Shown here: positions 47,701-58,794 of the stretch, piece by piece | How positions within the stretch are numbered: position 1 is the first letter of the stretch | Layout: every line of letters starts with the position of its first letter | Assembly: GCF_010183535.1 (NCBI RefSeq) | Contig: NC_071329.1 | Location: 18,800,879-18,864,878 of the forward strand | Length of the DNA stretch: 64,000 nt | Direction: 5' to 3' | From: Caenorhabditis remanei | Lineage: Eukaryota > Nematoda > Chromadorea > Rhabditida > Rhabditidae | Translations under genes and position numbers: made by a program | The notes under the pieces: model-generated | What the model was told of the DNA's origin: nothing | The model's database searches: none | What the model saw: only the letters and a program-made list of their open reading frames with translations

Positions 47701-50700
47701 CTCGCATTCAAACTGCATCAGAAACTTCATATTCACAAGTTTGTGAGAGGATTCCGATTCTGCGATTTTCATTGTGAGTTTTTACGGCAAAAATTGGCTG
47801 AAAATTGGCTGAAAATCGTCTCAAAATCTGAAAAATTTCGAAATCCAGCTGAAAATCTGATTCTGGCGTGCCTTTGGCGCGTTTTTCGGAATAAAATAAT
47901 ACGCTATCGAGTTTAAACGCGCCAAAGGCACGCCAGACAGAATTTATCGTCGAAAATGTTGGATTTTGACTTAAAATAATGAATTTTCACAGAAAAGATG
48001 ATCAAAAACGCGTCCAATGCACGCCAGACAACAATTCTCGCGGCTGGCGTGTCTTTGGCGCGCTTTTTTGTAAAAATCCGCCAAAACGCGTCCGGGGCGC
48101 GCCAGCTGGATTTTTCTGTTGTCTGGCGTGCCTTTGACGCGTTTTCCACATAATTTCTGTAAATTTGGGTACAAAATTGCGTCTGAGGCGCGCCAGTTAT
48201 CTGAAAATCCATTCAAAGATGTCTGGTGCGCCTGCGACGCGTTTTAAGTCGAAATGTTGCCAAAAATAGAGAAATTTACGTCACCAAACCAGAAAAAGTA
48301 AATCTGGCGCGCCTGTAACGCGTTTTAAGTCGAGATTTCGCCAAAAAAACTCGTTATGAATGGTTACTGGGGCGCCTTTGACGCGTTCTAGATCTCAGTT
48401 TTCTCAAAAATACCGAATTTCCCTCCAAAAGAGATAAATTTATGACCTAAAACCGGTTTGGACCTAAATTTCCCAAAAAACAGTTTTTCGGCATAAAAAG
48501 TCGATTAAAGTCTGAAATTTTTTGCGATTTTTGCTCAAAAACGCTCTGAAAGTGCAATTTTTCAGTTTTTAAATAGTTTTTTCGGCTGAAATTGATCAAA
48601 AATCATCTAAAAATGATAAAAATTTCAGTGAACACTCATCCGGGAGCTCTCCCCGAAAAGACTCATGATGGAATGGCAGTACTGTCAGGATTATATCAAA
48701 GTCTGCGAACGAATCGTCAACAACGTCGTTCATTCCTCCAATCGATGGTCAAATTGTTCAGTGAAGAGTTCTCTCATGATAAACCACAACTCACTGAGTA
48801 CATCTTCATTGCCGACAATCTCGCAATGTTCCCTTATCAGGTTAGTACCAAAAAGTTGCGAAAACCGCCTAAAAACTGCAAAAATATCGTCTGCAATACT
48901 GAAAAGTCGGCTGAAATTGTGTCAAAATGATGATTTTCGGTCTGAAAATGCTCAAAATCGACCGAAAACTCAAAAAATTTCGTCTGAAACACTGAAAAAT
49001 TGGCTGAAATCGTCAGAAACGAAATTTTGAGTCTGAACTGGAAAATTATTCGAATTTTAGCAAAAGAATAGAATAGAAATGTCATTTTCAGCATCAAATC
49101 CGTATTTTTAGATTTTCAACGAGAAACTGGCATAAACGTGCTGAAAAAATATTTGTTCTCTCAAAATTGAATTCTTATGTTGCAGAGTGGTTTTTGACGT
49201 TTTGAGCCCCAAAAAATTGCAAATGCCTTATAGAAAATGCTCAAAACCGTCTGAAAATTGTTCTCAAAAAGCTGAAAAATGAGTTGAAACTTATCGAAAA
49301 GCTCTTTTTAGTCTGAAAATGCTCAAAATCGACTGAAAACTCTCAAAATTTCATCTGAAATGCTCAAAAATCATGAAAACGATGAGAACGATCCCAAAAA
49401 TTCGAATTCTCGCTCTGAAAATGCTCGAAATCGATATTCAGCTGAAAATTGCTCTGAAAATCCATGAATTTCAGCCATTTTCAGTCCGAATTCCTCAAGA
49501 TTCGAACATTTCGAAAATTAGCGAGTTCGGCCGATTCTCAGCCAAAAATGCTGAGAAATGGCCAAATTTGAGTCATTTTTAGTCCAAATGGCACTAAATT
49601 TACTCTAAAACTCTGAATATTTCTTCTGAAATTCTGAAAAATTGGCTGAAATTGATCAAAAATCACCCAAAAATGCAGATTGTCAGTCTGAAAATGCTCG
49701 AAATCAACTAAAAACTCGAAATTTTCGTTAGAAAAGCGGAAAATTTTACAGTTTTCACTCGATTTTGAGCATTTTCAGACCGAAAATGAGCATTTTTAAG
49801 AGTTTTTCGATCAATTTCAACCTATTTTTCAGTCTGTCAGATGTAATTTTTAGAGTTTTTTGTCGATTTTAAGCATTTTTAGTTCTGGAATCAACTTGTG
49901 GGATTTTCTGTCTGAAAATGCTCAAAATCGACCAAATACTCTAAAAATTTACTCAAAAAGCTTAAAAATCGGCTAAAATCCTGATTTTCAGTCTGAAAAT
50001 TCTCAAAATTCCTTCCAAAATCTCATTTTTCCAGATGATCGACGAAGTGTTATTCGTGATTCGTGTAATCGATCAGAATATTGCTCAATCGGGTCAATCT
50101 TTGCTCGTCCAATACAAACATCATCTCCAAATGCAAGAAGGCGAAGATGAAGACGTCGTATTCATCGATCAGAATCTGATGAGTCGTCTCTCAGATTTGG
50201 GACAAATTCACGTATTCCATCAATTGTTTTTGGATTCACAAGTGCCATCTTTGTTACTTTATGTTCGCACATTCCTCATGCAGTTGTATGGATTCAATGA
50301 GGCGTAAGTTGTAGTTTGTAGTGGAAAAATTGAGGAATTTGAGTGGAAATACCTCAAAAATCTGAAAATTTCAGCTAAAATCGTTCTAAAACGATAAAAT
50401 TCGAATTTTGAGGTATTTTGGCTAAAAATGTCTCTAGAAATCTGAAATTATGGGTCTGTTTTCAGTTAAATCGTTCTAAAACGCTGAAATTCAATAAATT
50501 TTGGATTATTTTCAGCTGAAAATGACTCAAATTTCATACATTTTGAGGTATTTTGGCTGAAAATGCCTTTAGAAATCTGAAATTTTGAGTCAGTTTCAGA
50601 TAAATCATTCAAAAAACGCTGAAATTTGGCTATTTTTGAGGTATTTTGGCTGAATTTGCCTCAAAAACTGTTAATTTCAGCCAAAATCGTTCAAAAACGC

Positions 50701-52558
50701 AACGCGGAAATTCTAGCCACGTTTATAATTGATTTTTTCTGGAAATTGACTGAAATCCAGGAAAAATGAGTTTTTGGCTGAAATTTCCATCATTTTAGGC
50801 CTAAAACTGCTGAAATCACTGAAAACTGCTCCAAAATTGCAGAATTTGAGTCATTTCCAGTCCAAATACCTCGATTTTTGAACATTAGCTAATTTGACCG
50901 ATTTTCAGTCAGAAATGCTGAAAAATTGCTTAATTTGAGTCATTTTCAGTCCGAATATCCCCATTTTTAGCGATTTTCAGTCAAAAATGCTGAAAAATGG
51001 CCAAATTTGTGTCATTTTCAGTCTAAACGACACCAAAAATCGTCTAAATGTTTCAGAAAAGTAGCCGAATACCTGCCATCAGAAGCGGTGAAAGTGTACG
51101 AGAAGGCGGTGACACGTCGAAATATCGGAATGTTTAAACCGATCACAGCAATCGAGGCACTCAATTTCCCTTATGAATGGGCGTCGTTCCAACATCTCAC
51201 TTTCCTCGCCGATAAGATTTGTTCAGTGAGTTTTTGGGGGTCAAAATGGGTTTTCTGTGTTAAAATTGACTAAAATCGACTAAAAACTCTAAAAAATTTT
51301 ATCTGAAATACGTTAAAATTGGTTAAAATTGATCGAAAAGGTCTCAAAAATGCCGATTTTTGGTCTAGAAATGCTCAAAACCGATACCGATAGAGATAGT
51401 GATAGTGAATGGTCCAAAAGTATGAAAAATGGCTCATTTTTAGTCAAAAATCGACGTTTCTAAGCGATTTTCAGTCCAAGATCGACGTTTTTAAGCGATT
51501 TTCAGTTCAAAATCGATGTTTTCCGGTGATAAATGATGAGAACGCTATCAAAATTGGCTGAAAATGTCAAAAATCTCAATTTCTAGCAATGAATTGATCA
51601 AAATCTGTTAAAAATTACTGAAAAATGCAAAAAATCAACTTTTTTCGACTAAAAACCTGATTTTCAACGATTTCCTATCAAAAATCAGAATTTGGGAATT
51701 CTAGACTGAAAACTGAACAAAAATAAGGTGGAAATTGATATAAAGATTGATTTCTAGCTCACAGGGTCATAGAATGCCCATATGAAGCAAATGCGCTCCA
51801 AAAAAATTAGCGTTAAATTAGCGCGAAATTCAAAAAATTCATCCAAAAAATTTTTTTTTGTGTATTAAAAATTTGTATTTTTCTCCTTTTTAATGAATTC
51901 GATATTTTTTTTGTGCAAAGTTTTCTCGAAAATAGCGAGAAAAATGGAAGAAAAGCTAGCTTCATTCGAAAAATTTGACTCCCTATCGTTCGTCTTACTG
52001 TACCCACGTTATACAAAGGCCGCATTATGCTGATCGGCGACTCAATTGGCAACGTGCAAGTTGTGTGCAAACGCGCTTCACTGAGCTTCCGGTTTCGCGC
52101 GAAAATAATTTGAATTCATATGGACAAAATTTGACCCTGTGTAGCTCAAAAACGGAGCGTTAGTGTTTTGTTTCGACTGGAAAATCGCAGAAAATCCGGC
52201 TAAAAATCTGAAAAAAATACACGAAAAATCAGATTTTCATTCTAAAAAACTGCATTTTCAGACATTTTTGACATGATACAAAGTTTCTGGTCTGCTTCAC
52301 CTGTTAATTAGGCAATTTTGATTTAATGAGGCCCTGCTTATCTTGATTTTCAATCAGTTTTGGGTCAGCTTACCCCACTACAAACTACAATTCCCTCTCT
52401 TTCAGTTCCGCAAAATGCTTCTATCCCTCGACCAAACGGACGCTGTCGATATGGGCGGAAACGTCACGACATCCAATCAAGACGACGATTACGATGAAGA
52501 CGAAATGGAAGAGGACGATGGTGGAATTCCACCACCACAACAGCTCATGGACCATTAG
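29750..52558 (+). CDS. scc-2 (pqn-85): Cohesin loader SCC2/Nipped-B/NIPBL orthologue, 2206 aa
   Basis: Exons: 29750-29980, 31033-31263, 32736-33300, 34570-35106, 36202-36843, 38757-39170, 39809-40023, 40294-40584, 41056-41258, 41914-43015, 44253-44579, 45515-46324, 47524-47773, 48629-48840, 50035-50303, 51057-51225, 52406-52558. All are GT-AG and phases agree at every junction (6621 bases). With its partner SCC4/MAU-2 this family loads cohesin on chromatin. Residues 1-190 are Gln/His-rich (hence the worm name PQN), where SCC4 binds in other species. Residues about 205-325 form a highly charged coiled coil (ERERKEQEERRKKMEAEEAK). From about 740 on is an alpha-helical HEAT-repeat hook, with TKSTDMTIRQASLDYLGNI (about 1110) and VRESAVELIGRFVLYDEDYV (about 1385) as the most Scc2-like segments. 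The C-terminus is acidic (DDDYDEDEMEEDDGG). A 12-base microexon at 31479-31490 would add RQQQ in frame. Confidence 0.95.
31953..32130. mobile_element. GGGCCGGGCC-rich foldback element
   Basis: Ends ATACTTGTCA and TGACAAGTAT are exact inverted repeats. The interior is facing runs of GGGCCGGCCCGGGCC around a short AT spacer (GACGG flank, poly-T). In scc-2 intron 2. The same class as 60532-60866 but with different termini. Extreme GC content in an AT-rich intron. Confidence 0.7.
33390..34260. repeat. Cluster of CTGGCGCACCTTTGACGCG palindromes (scc-2 intron 3)
   Basis: Short units, CTGGCGYRCCTTTGRCGCGTTTT then 15-40 variable bases then AAAACGCGTCAAAGGYRCGCCAG, each able to form a hairpin; for example 33942-34003, 34026-34083, 34122-34172 and 34190-34241. 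Similar full or half units crowd 35210-35370, 38200-38600, 41310-41860 and 47860-48380. Confidence 0.85.
36790..37570 (+). repeat. Partial duplications of an exon 3' end in scc-2 intron 5
   Basis: The end of exon 5 (GGAGGAGGAAGAGGAAGAG...GATTGATCCCG|gtaatt) is repeated at 37127-37173 with its donor. Shorter copies of GATGAGGTTGATCCCGGT occur at 37270-37293 and 37537-37560, within a larger tandem repeat that includes GCGAAAAATTGCTGAAAATCGCG and GCCAGCTTTAGTATGCTTTG. None has a good acceptor, so they look like intronic exon echoes, not extra exons. Confidence 0.75.
43170..43390. repeat. ~95-bp tandem duplication, scc-2 intron 10
   Basis: GAAAATGGCTCAAATTCGAT, TTTAATTTTGAGTCG and TTTTAGCTGACATCGTTCAA occur twice in order with few differences, plus a third partial copy. 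Confidence 0.8.
46350..47160. repeat. Degenerate GGGCTGAAAATTG tandem array, scc-2 intron 12
   Basis: Higher-order repetition of AGTTTTTGGGCTGAAAATTG and CACAATTTCAGCTATTTTGA, with AGCGAAAATTGAGGTTTT between them, over 800 bases. Introns 14 and 15 have a similar CTGAAAATGCTC texture. Confidence 0.75.
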
Positions 52559-53981
52559 AATATGTCGAAATTCTCAAAATTGTGATGAATTTGATGAATT
52601 TTGACCAATTTTTCATCAAAAAATCACCAAAAATTCAATCTTTCATATATAATCTGTCAAATTACCTCAAAAAATTCCTTAAAACTGTCAAATTATCTGA
52701 AAATCTCTCCCCTCCGTTTCACTTTAATTTATTTCCTCAATTATGGGTTTTCTCTTTTTCAAAAGTGTGCTTACAACGAAATTCTTCCCCCTGCCTGTAT
52801 AATTTTTCAATTTTGTGTATCAATTTTAAGGGAAGTTGGGAGAAAATAGTGAGTTTTGGCTTGAAAATGGCAGGAAAATTGAGTTTTTAACCCAAAAATT
52901 GATCAAATTTTCAGTTATTCAAATCGAAAAAGTGGGATTTTCAGTTAAAAATTAGATTTTTCTCACTTTTTGGGTTCCGAAACTTCAAAAAACTGAATTT
53001 CCGGTCATTTCCCAAGTTTTTTGGCCAAAACTAGGTTTTGAAGCTCAACAAACTCGAAAATCCATGATTTTTGACAATAGAACTGCCGAAATTCAAAGTT
53101 TTCAGAGCGAAAACTAGAAAAATTCAGTTCTAGCCGATTTCCAGCTCAAAAACCTCAAAATTTCCGTTTTTTGAGTTTTCGGGGTTGAAAAATGTCACCG
53201 TTTTGAAATTTTAGCTATTTTCCACTTGAAAACCCCAAAATCACTGAAAATTCCTAAAAATCCATCAATTTCCCTCCCATTTCTCCGAAAAAATCTGAAG
53301 TTTCTCTCTTAATTTCTCTCCCCACCGATCTTCTTCTTATCTCTCCCAATACCGTATTCCCAGGGATCTCTTTTTATTTTCCAATTTTTCAATTTTCCCC
53401 CTCAAAAGCTGCTGAAATTCTCTCTGAAAATGCTGAATAATCCCTATCAGAATCATCTGGATCTCTACTCCGCCCCCTTTATTGGCCCCGCCCCCCACTG
53501 CTTCCACTATCATATGATGTGTTCTATACCGTATATTCCTCCACTAGACCGCCGCTGCCGATCTAGTAGAGGGGTACTGTAGATACATCATTTATATCAT
53601 TCATAATCTGTAAGTTTATCCTTTTCTATGAACTGAAAGCCCCCCATCCCCCCCATCAAGCATATTATCATACCTCCACCTCCCCACTACAATTAGAGTA
53701 TCAATGTTATGAAAATGCATAAATTATTTGTCTTTGGAATTTTCATCCGGTAATGTTTTTGAGTTTTCGACTCGATTACTGTACTTTTCATTGCTTTTTT
53801 AAAGGAATTCCACACAGCTCTGCTATTTATCTTACCCTCGATTATCTTAACTTCCAATCTGCGCCCCCTGGCTAAATTATTTTCTGAGGTTTCAAGGCAT
53901 TTTATCCTGAAAAAAGCCTAGGAATTGCTATTTCTCACCGGAAAATCACAATCACAAGTTATAATCATTTCTGGCTCATAG
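52559..53981. other. Between convergent scc-2 and MATH-BTB genes
   Basis: scc-2 3'UTR and intergenic sequence. AT-rich with C-rich stretches (53460-53520, 53640-53690). No exon and no repeat family of note. The two genes converge here, so both 3' ends share about 1.4 kb. Confidence 0.5.
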
Positions 53982-56234
53982 TTAATTAGAATTAAGAAGA
54001 GAAAGGGTTTTTTGAAGAATCTCCGTCGCGATTGATGGTTCCAAATTGTGAACATCTCCGGAAATAAGTGATTTAATATCAGCAATTGATTTGATCTCCC
54101 CGAGACATTGCACCTGAAAATAGCAGTTAATTTACATAATTCGGTAATTTGAGCACACCATGAGTGCCGCCAACTTGTATCGAGTAGATAGTTCCAACTT
54201 CTTCTTCAGTTCCTTTTTCGATTCATTCTTTAGAAAGTTCTCGCATTTCTCAATGACCTTGGGGGTATCGTACTTGTCAGCCACCATGAGAATTCCTTCG
54301 ACAGTGAATTCTGAATATTGTAACTATAAAACTGAAAGAAATTTAGAAATTACCATCAATCGCTTGTTCTCCATAAAGAACTTCAAGATACTTCTGAAAA
54401 TCATCCGCATCGATTCCCAACAGTTTGATCTCAGTATTCTTTGCTTCATTGAATTTTCTCATGAACAAAGTCTTGAAATATGGAGAATGCGTGGCAAGGG
54501 CCTGAAAAGTATGAACTTCTGAAGATGCATTTCACGATGGAACGAGCGGAATGGAAATCGGAAAAAGTTCCAAAGTTTTTAGTTTCCCACGTTTCTGACA
54601 CTCACAACTTACCGATTTCAGAACATAAAACTTTTCATCGTTGACGATTAGAACGGTATCCGAATATTGTTCCATTGTTTTGTCGAAACTTCTCAGATTT
54701 TGTTTGTAAATTCCTATCATCTTTCTCACTTTCACTTCAATTTCAACACAGAAACAGTCATCAGCAACGAAATCCTTTTTCAATAAGTCCCATTCAACGA
54801 AATTTGAATATCCCCATGAAGATCCTATACCATGACTTTTGAAAACAACGTAATCCTTTTCTTTTATTTTCTCTTTCTTTTCTCTGGAGCTGGGGGACAC
54901 TATTTTCATTTCATTTTCAACTTCGATTTCCCATTTTTTCTCAGTATTCTGAGGTAATTCGTTGCAGAGATATAATTCGAGAAATCCATTGTACCGTTCC
55001 ACCTGAATTTTCCTGTAAAGAAATTAAAATAATGGGATTCGTTTAACTTCGATTCTCACCATGGAACACCAAAATGTTCTTCTATCTCACTGAGACGAAT
55101 TTCTTCATCTTCGAAGCTAGACACGTTGTAGAATGTATGCTTCAACACAAAGTATTTTCCAGATGTCGATACCATTTTCGTGGTTTCCTGAAAATCCTGA
55201 GTAGAATTGGCAGGAGCCGTGATAACTGCAGTATCGTTGTTCTCTTCCATTTCCGGCGATATTTCTGGTTTCAGTGTCTTGTCGGTTTCATTCAGTTTCG
55301 GTTGAAGTTCCTTTTCCAGTTTCTCAATTTTTTCATCGCATAATCTGAGTTTCTCAACCATTTCCAAATTCGACTTTTCAAGGTCCTTCACCCCCTCTCG
55401 TTGGTATGAGTAGGGCGATTTTGGTGGACGGAGTTTCGCCAAAAGTGTCGATAATTCTGTCAACAATTTTGTTCCGCAGTCATTTTTTGAATAACTCTTT
55501 TTGTTTTAGAGATTTCCAAAAAGTTCTTTTTCGTTTGTTTTTGAAAACTTAATACGGATGTGGCGACTCAAAGGGGGTGGGTTCAGAATATTCGGAGCAG
55601 AGTTATGAGCGCAAAACCGAGCGCAACTTTTTCCTTTAAAATAAATGGCTTGAGAAATTCGCTATTTTCGCCGTTTTCTACTTCTTACGGCACCAGCTTT
55701 AAACATTTCCGAGGGATTTTCTGGACTTAAGGTCTTTAAAAACCTGGCTATCGAGACATGTAAAAATTATTTGGATATCTGGAAAAATAAGATTTACAGC
55801 CATAAAAGTTTGAGATCAACTTTTTTTCTCGAATTTTTCACTTTCCTCTCGATATCTCGAGTTGTATTGAACCGAGAGTTTTGAAATTTGGTATAGTTAT
55901 GTAACTTGGCATGGGGAAGATGTCTAAAAAATCAGATTTCAAATACGATCTAATGGCTTTGAGTTACACTCAAATAACCTCAAAAAATGAGCAAATGTAA
56001 AAAATACGTAAAAATCACGTGACGTAATGGATAATGGAATTTTAAATCCCAGGTTTCTTTCTTATTTTTTTTTTTCATTTCTTAAATTATTTCTCTCATT
56101 TCTTAATTTATTTATGCAGAATGGTCCGTGAAGCTAAAGCGGATGCAGATAATCGAGAAGAATGTTGAAAAAATCGAGAAAAAAAGTTGAGCTCACACGG
56201 CAAAGCTCCGCCCACCGAAATCGCTTACGTCATA

Positions 56235-56666
56235 CAGTACTGGACAAAAAGGTATCAACTTTGGCTGTTTTCAGTTGAAAATTACCAACTTTGAAAGAGT
56301 ATTTCGATGTCACCTGATTGTCCGACAAACTCAAGTTTATATGGGTTAGACAGAGCAAAGTAGCACATAATTTTTGTAGTTGCACAACCAAAAAAGTTAG
56401 AGGTCATCAAAGTAATTTCTCCCTGAAATCGACTAATTTCAATGCAAATAGCGAATTTTTGAAGATTTTCACTTCGACAATATAACTTGCAAGATAGTGT
56501 TCCTGCAAAAAAATGGTCAACTACAAAAATGATGTGCTATTTTTGCTCTGTTAAGTCCATACAAAATTGAGCTTATCGGACAATTAGGTGACACCGAAAT
56601 ACACTGTCAAACTTGGTCATTTTTCACTGAAAACAGCCAATGTTGATAACCTATTGAGTGATACTG
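56235..56666. mobile_element. Tc1/mariner-like palindromic MITE
   Basis: Starts CAGTACTGGACAAAAAGGTA and ends with the diverged complement (CAGCCAATGTTGATAACC...GATACTG). It is flanked by TA dinucleotides (56233-56234, 56667-56668), as for Tc1 elements, whose termini also begin CAGT..TGGCCAAAAAG. The two halves are imperfect inverted copies around about 56440 and no transposase is present. Confidence 0.8.
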
Positions 56667-56958
56667 TACCTATTGGATTCAAAGAGATTTTCCTGGCCAA
56701 ATCATTAGCCGACTGTAACTCACTCAGATTTGCGAAATTTTTGGATCCGAAAAAGGAAATTTGTACAAAAAAACCTTTATCGAACCATGTAAAATTAAAA
56801 GCACTTTTAGTCGGTAAAACTTTCAGTAACCCGAATTTTGCTGTTTTTGGTAAGATGAGATTCAATCGGTTTCCTGTCCTGGGGTCAGGGTTTACTCAAT
56901 TGTTTTGAGTTTTTGACACCGGTCTAAACCTTTCGAGATCTAATGAAACCAAAAAGTC

Positions 56959-57403
56959 GGCTCTATTCCAGTTTAGATGTCCTTTGAAAACTCGAACTTC
57001 CAAAACACACTTAAACGTCCCTTGAAACACTTAAACGTCCTTTAAAACTCTAATATTTTTTAAACGTCCTTTCAAATGTTTAGACGTTCCAAAAAATGTT
57101 TAAACGTCCCATAAAATATTGAGACTTTCCTTGAAATTCCGAAATATAGTTGTGAATATTTAAACGTCCCAAAAAACATTTAAACGCCCCTCCAGCACTT
57201 TAAATCACAGAAAGTTCAAGGGACGTCTGAATATTTTTTGGGACGTTTAAATGTTTTTTAGGACGTCTAAATATTCACAACTATATTTTGGAGTTTCAAG
57301 GAAAGTCTCAATATTTTATGGGACGTCTAAGTGTTTCAAGGGACATCTAAGTGTTTTTTGGGACATTGGAGTTTTCAAAGGACATCTAAACTGGAATAGA
57401 GCC
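56959..57403. mobile_element. Inverted-repeat MITE with 8-bp target duplication
   Basis: Perfect terminal inverted repeats of at least 35 bases start GGCTCTATTCCAGTTTAGAT. AAAAAGTC occurs on each side (56951-56958, 57404-57411). The body is facing arrays of TTTAAACGTCCC and GGGACGTCTAAATG. The 8-bp duplication suggests hAT mobilisation, although the termini lack CAGGG. Confidence 0.85.
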
Positions 57404-57831
57404 AAAAAGTCTAATCAAAAATATCGAAACCAGACGCCCTCCATGATTGCGTTTTCAACACTGAGCAAAGAAAAATGCCGGGTTTTTCGATCGAACAGAT
57501 GAAAAATTGCGGAACAAACGGGTATTCATTGTTTCGGACTCAAAGGCTTAAATTCTTGGTAATAAAGCCAGCTTTCACTTGCCACTTATTAAAAACCAAC
57601 TTTTGAATGTAAAACTTGCTAAGCACTGGGCTCGAGGCGCAGCCGAGTCTGGCGGAGCGAGCCGTTCGGCTCGGGACGCTAGTCTGTCTATCCAAAACCT
57701 CTTTGCGCATATCAAGAAATTTTTCAACTGTCCATTCGGAAAGTGTATTATTGATCCTTTTCTGAAATTGAAAATATGGAATGAAATGTATGAATGTATT
57801 TATTCAATAAACTTGCTTGTTCATCTTCCAT

Positions 57832-58794
57832 CGCTTTTTTGGACATGTTATGATAGTTGTTGTGAAGTCACCAAATACAACTGAAACTAACGAATATAAG
57901 TGTGATTCAGGGGGGTCAGAAGTCGGTTTGAGAAATATTGTTATTGATTAGAAAACAAAATTGAGTATCTAATCACATAAAAGTTCTTTTATTAGTTTCA
58001 GAGGCTCTAGTAAGTATTGGATGGCTCGAGATCCTATGGAAAAAGTGTATTCTGAGAGCAAAATAAAGTTGTGAAGAGAACTGAATTCAAGTATACTTTT
58101 CAGTCGAAGAGTCGACTCATTGATAGGAATGAAGTCGACGAGTGGTTTTATCGAAGTGTGCTTAAAACTATTTCAACAATTTTCACTCCATTTCTTCCTC
58201 ACTCTTAATCGCCTTTTCTTCTTTTTCCTCAGTCTTATCAGCTAATTCTCCCACTCCTTATCACCTATTCAACTCTCCCCACATTTTTCGTTGGGAATCG
58301 GTACATTTCTGCTCTACACACACTCTATGACTCTATGTGTCTCACTTCCTCTTCTATTTCTGATGGAACAGAAAACAGACAGAGACAATGAAATGGATGA
58401 CACCGTGTACTTTAGAGGTGTGACAGCCGGAGGTTTTTCAGTGAAAACTCGTCACTCACGTTTCTATTGATTTTCAGAGGACTTATAGTTTTATTCAGGG
58501 GATTCGATTACAGTAATTTGTGTAGTTTGTAGTCTAAGCAGCTACCAACATGTCAATCCGACTTCTCATCTGATTGCTTGTCTCACAATCACATTGACAT
58601 AACTCGTTTATTGTCTACCAAAGATTGAGTTTCTAGATACGGAACAGAGTCTGAATTATAACCTTCAACATTAGCAGCTCCTGAACGCGTGTAGTTTGTA
58701 GGCTATGTTACCATAATAATTGGTGATATGGGGGAAAAGAAATAAAAGGTGGAAATAAATCATTGCACAAATATCAAAGTTTTTCGGGTTATAC
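57832..58794. other. Intergenic, duplicated upstream unit A
   Basis: Upstream sequence of the disrupted copy. 58180-58560 matches 61015-61425 (ATTTCTTCCTCACTCTTAAT, CCCACTCCTTATCACC, TACAGTAATTTGTGTAGTTT), showing that the duplication unit includes the 5' flank. No gene. Confidence 0.7.

Larger units (their letters stand above)
55389..57688. mobile_element. 2.3-kb insertion in MATH-BTB exon 2
   Basis: Defined by comparison with the paralogue, where CCTTCTGTCTCTCC is continuous (about 60190). Here CCTTC ends at about 55390 and CTGTCTATCC restarts at about 57689. The insert carries two complete MITEs (56235-56666, 56959-57403), a palindromic CGAGCCGAACGGCTCG at the right end (about 57655-57680) and anonymous sequence. 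The junctions overlap by only about 2 bases (GA), so the transposition mechanism is not settled. Confidence 0.75.
53982..57831 (-). pseudogene. MATH-BTB gene split by a 2.3-kb insertion
   Basis: Pieces 5' to 3': 57831-57817, 57761 to about 57689, [insertion], about 55389-55060, 55012-54613, 54501-54354, 54310-54159, 54113-53982. It aligns exon for exon with the intact copy at 58795-60335. The 5' part encodes MEDEQ then KRINNTLSEWTVEKFLD up to LDRQ. The frame resumes as KDLEKSNLEMVEKL after the insertion. Downstream the MATH domain (YFVLKHTFYNVSSF ... FCVEIEVKV), the BTB domain (SDTVLIVNDEKFYVL ... KYLEVLYGEQAID) and all splice sites are intact. Family role: substrate adaptors for CUL3 ubiquitin ligases. 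The clean 3' exons imply recent disruption or use of a new start: an ATG (ATGACTGCGGAAC, about 55480) lies in the insert but is out of frame by one base with the frame that joins the MATH exon. Confidence 0.75.

Noticed and set aside
54160..54522. Plus-strand frames of about 120 codons over both BTB exons (also 58973-59338)
   Set aside because: Antisense to exons of the MATH-BTB genes, duplicated only because the genes are. They ignore introns that the minus-strand model needs.
55056..55466. Full-length start for the disrupted MATH-BTB gene at 55466
   Set aside because: The codon there is TTG, not ATG, and lies inside the insertion. The ancestral first exons are at 57.7-57.8 kb.
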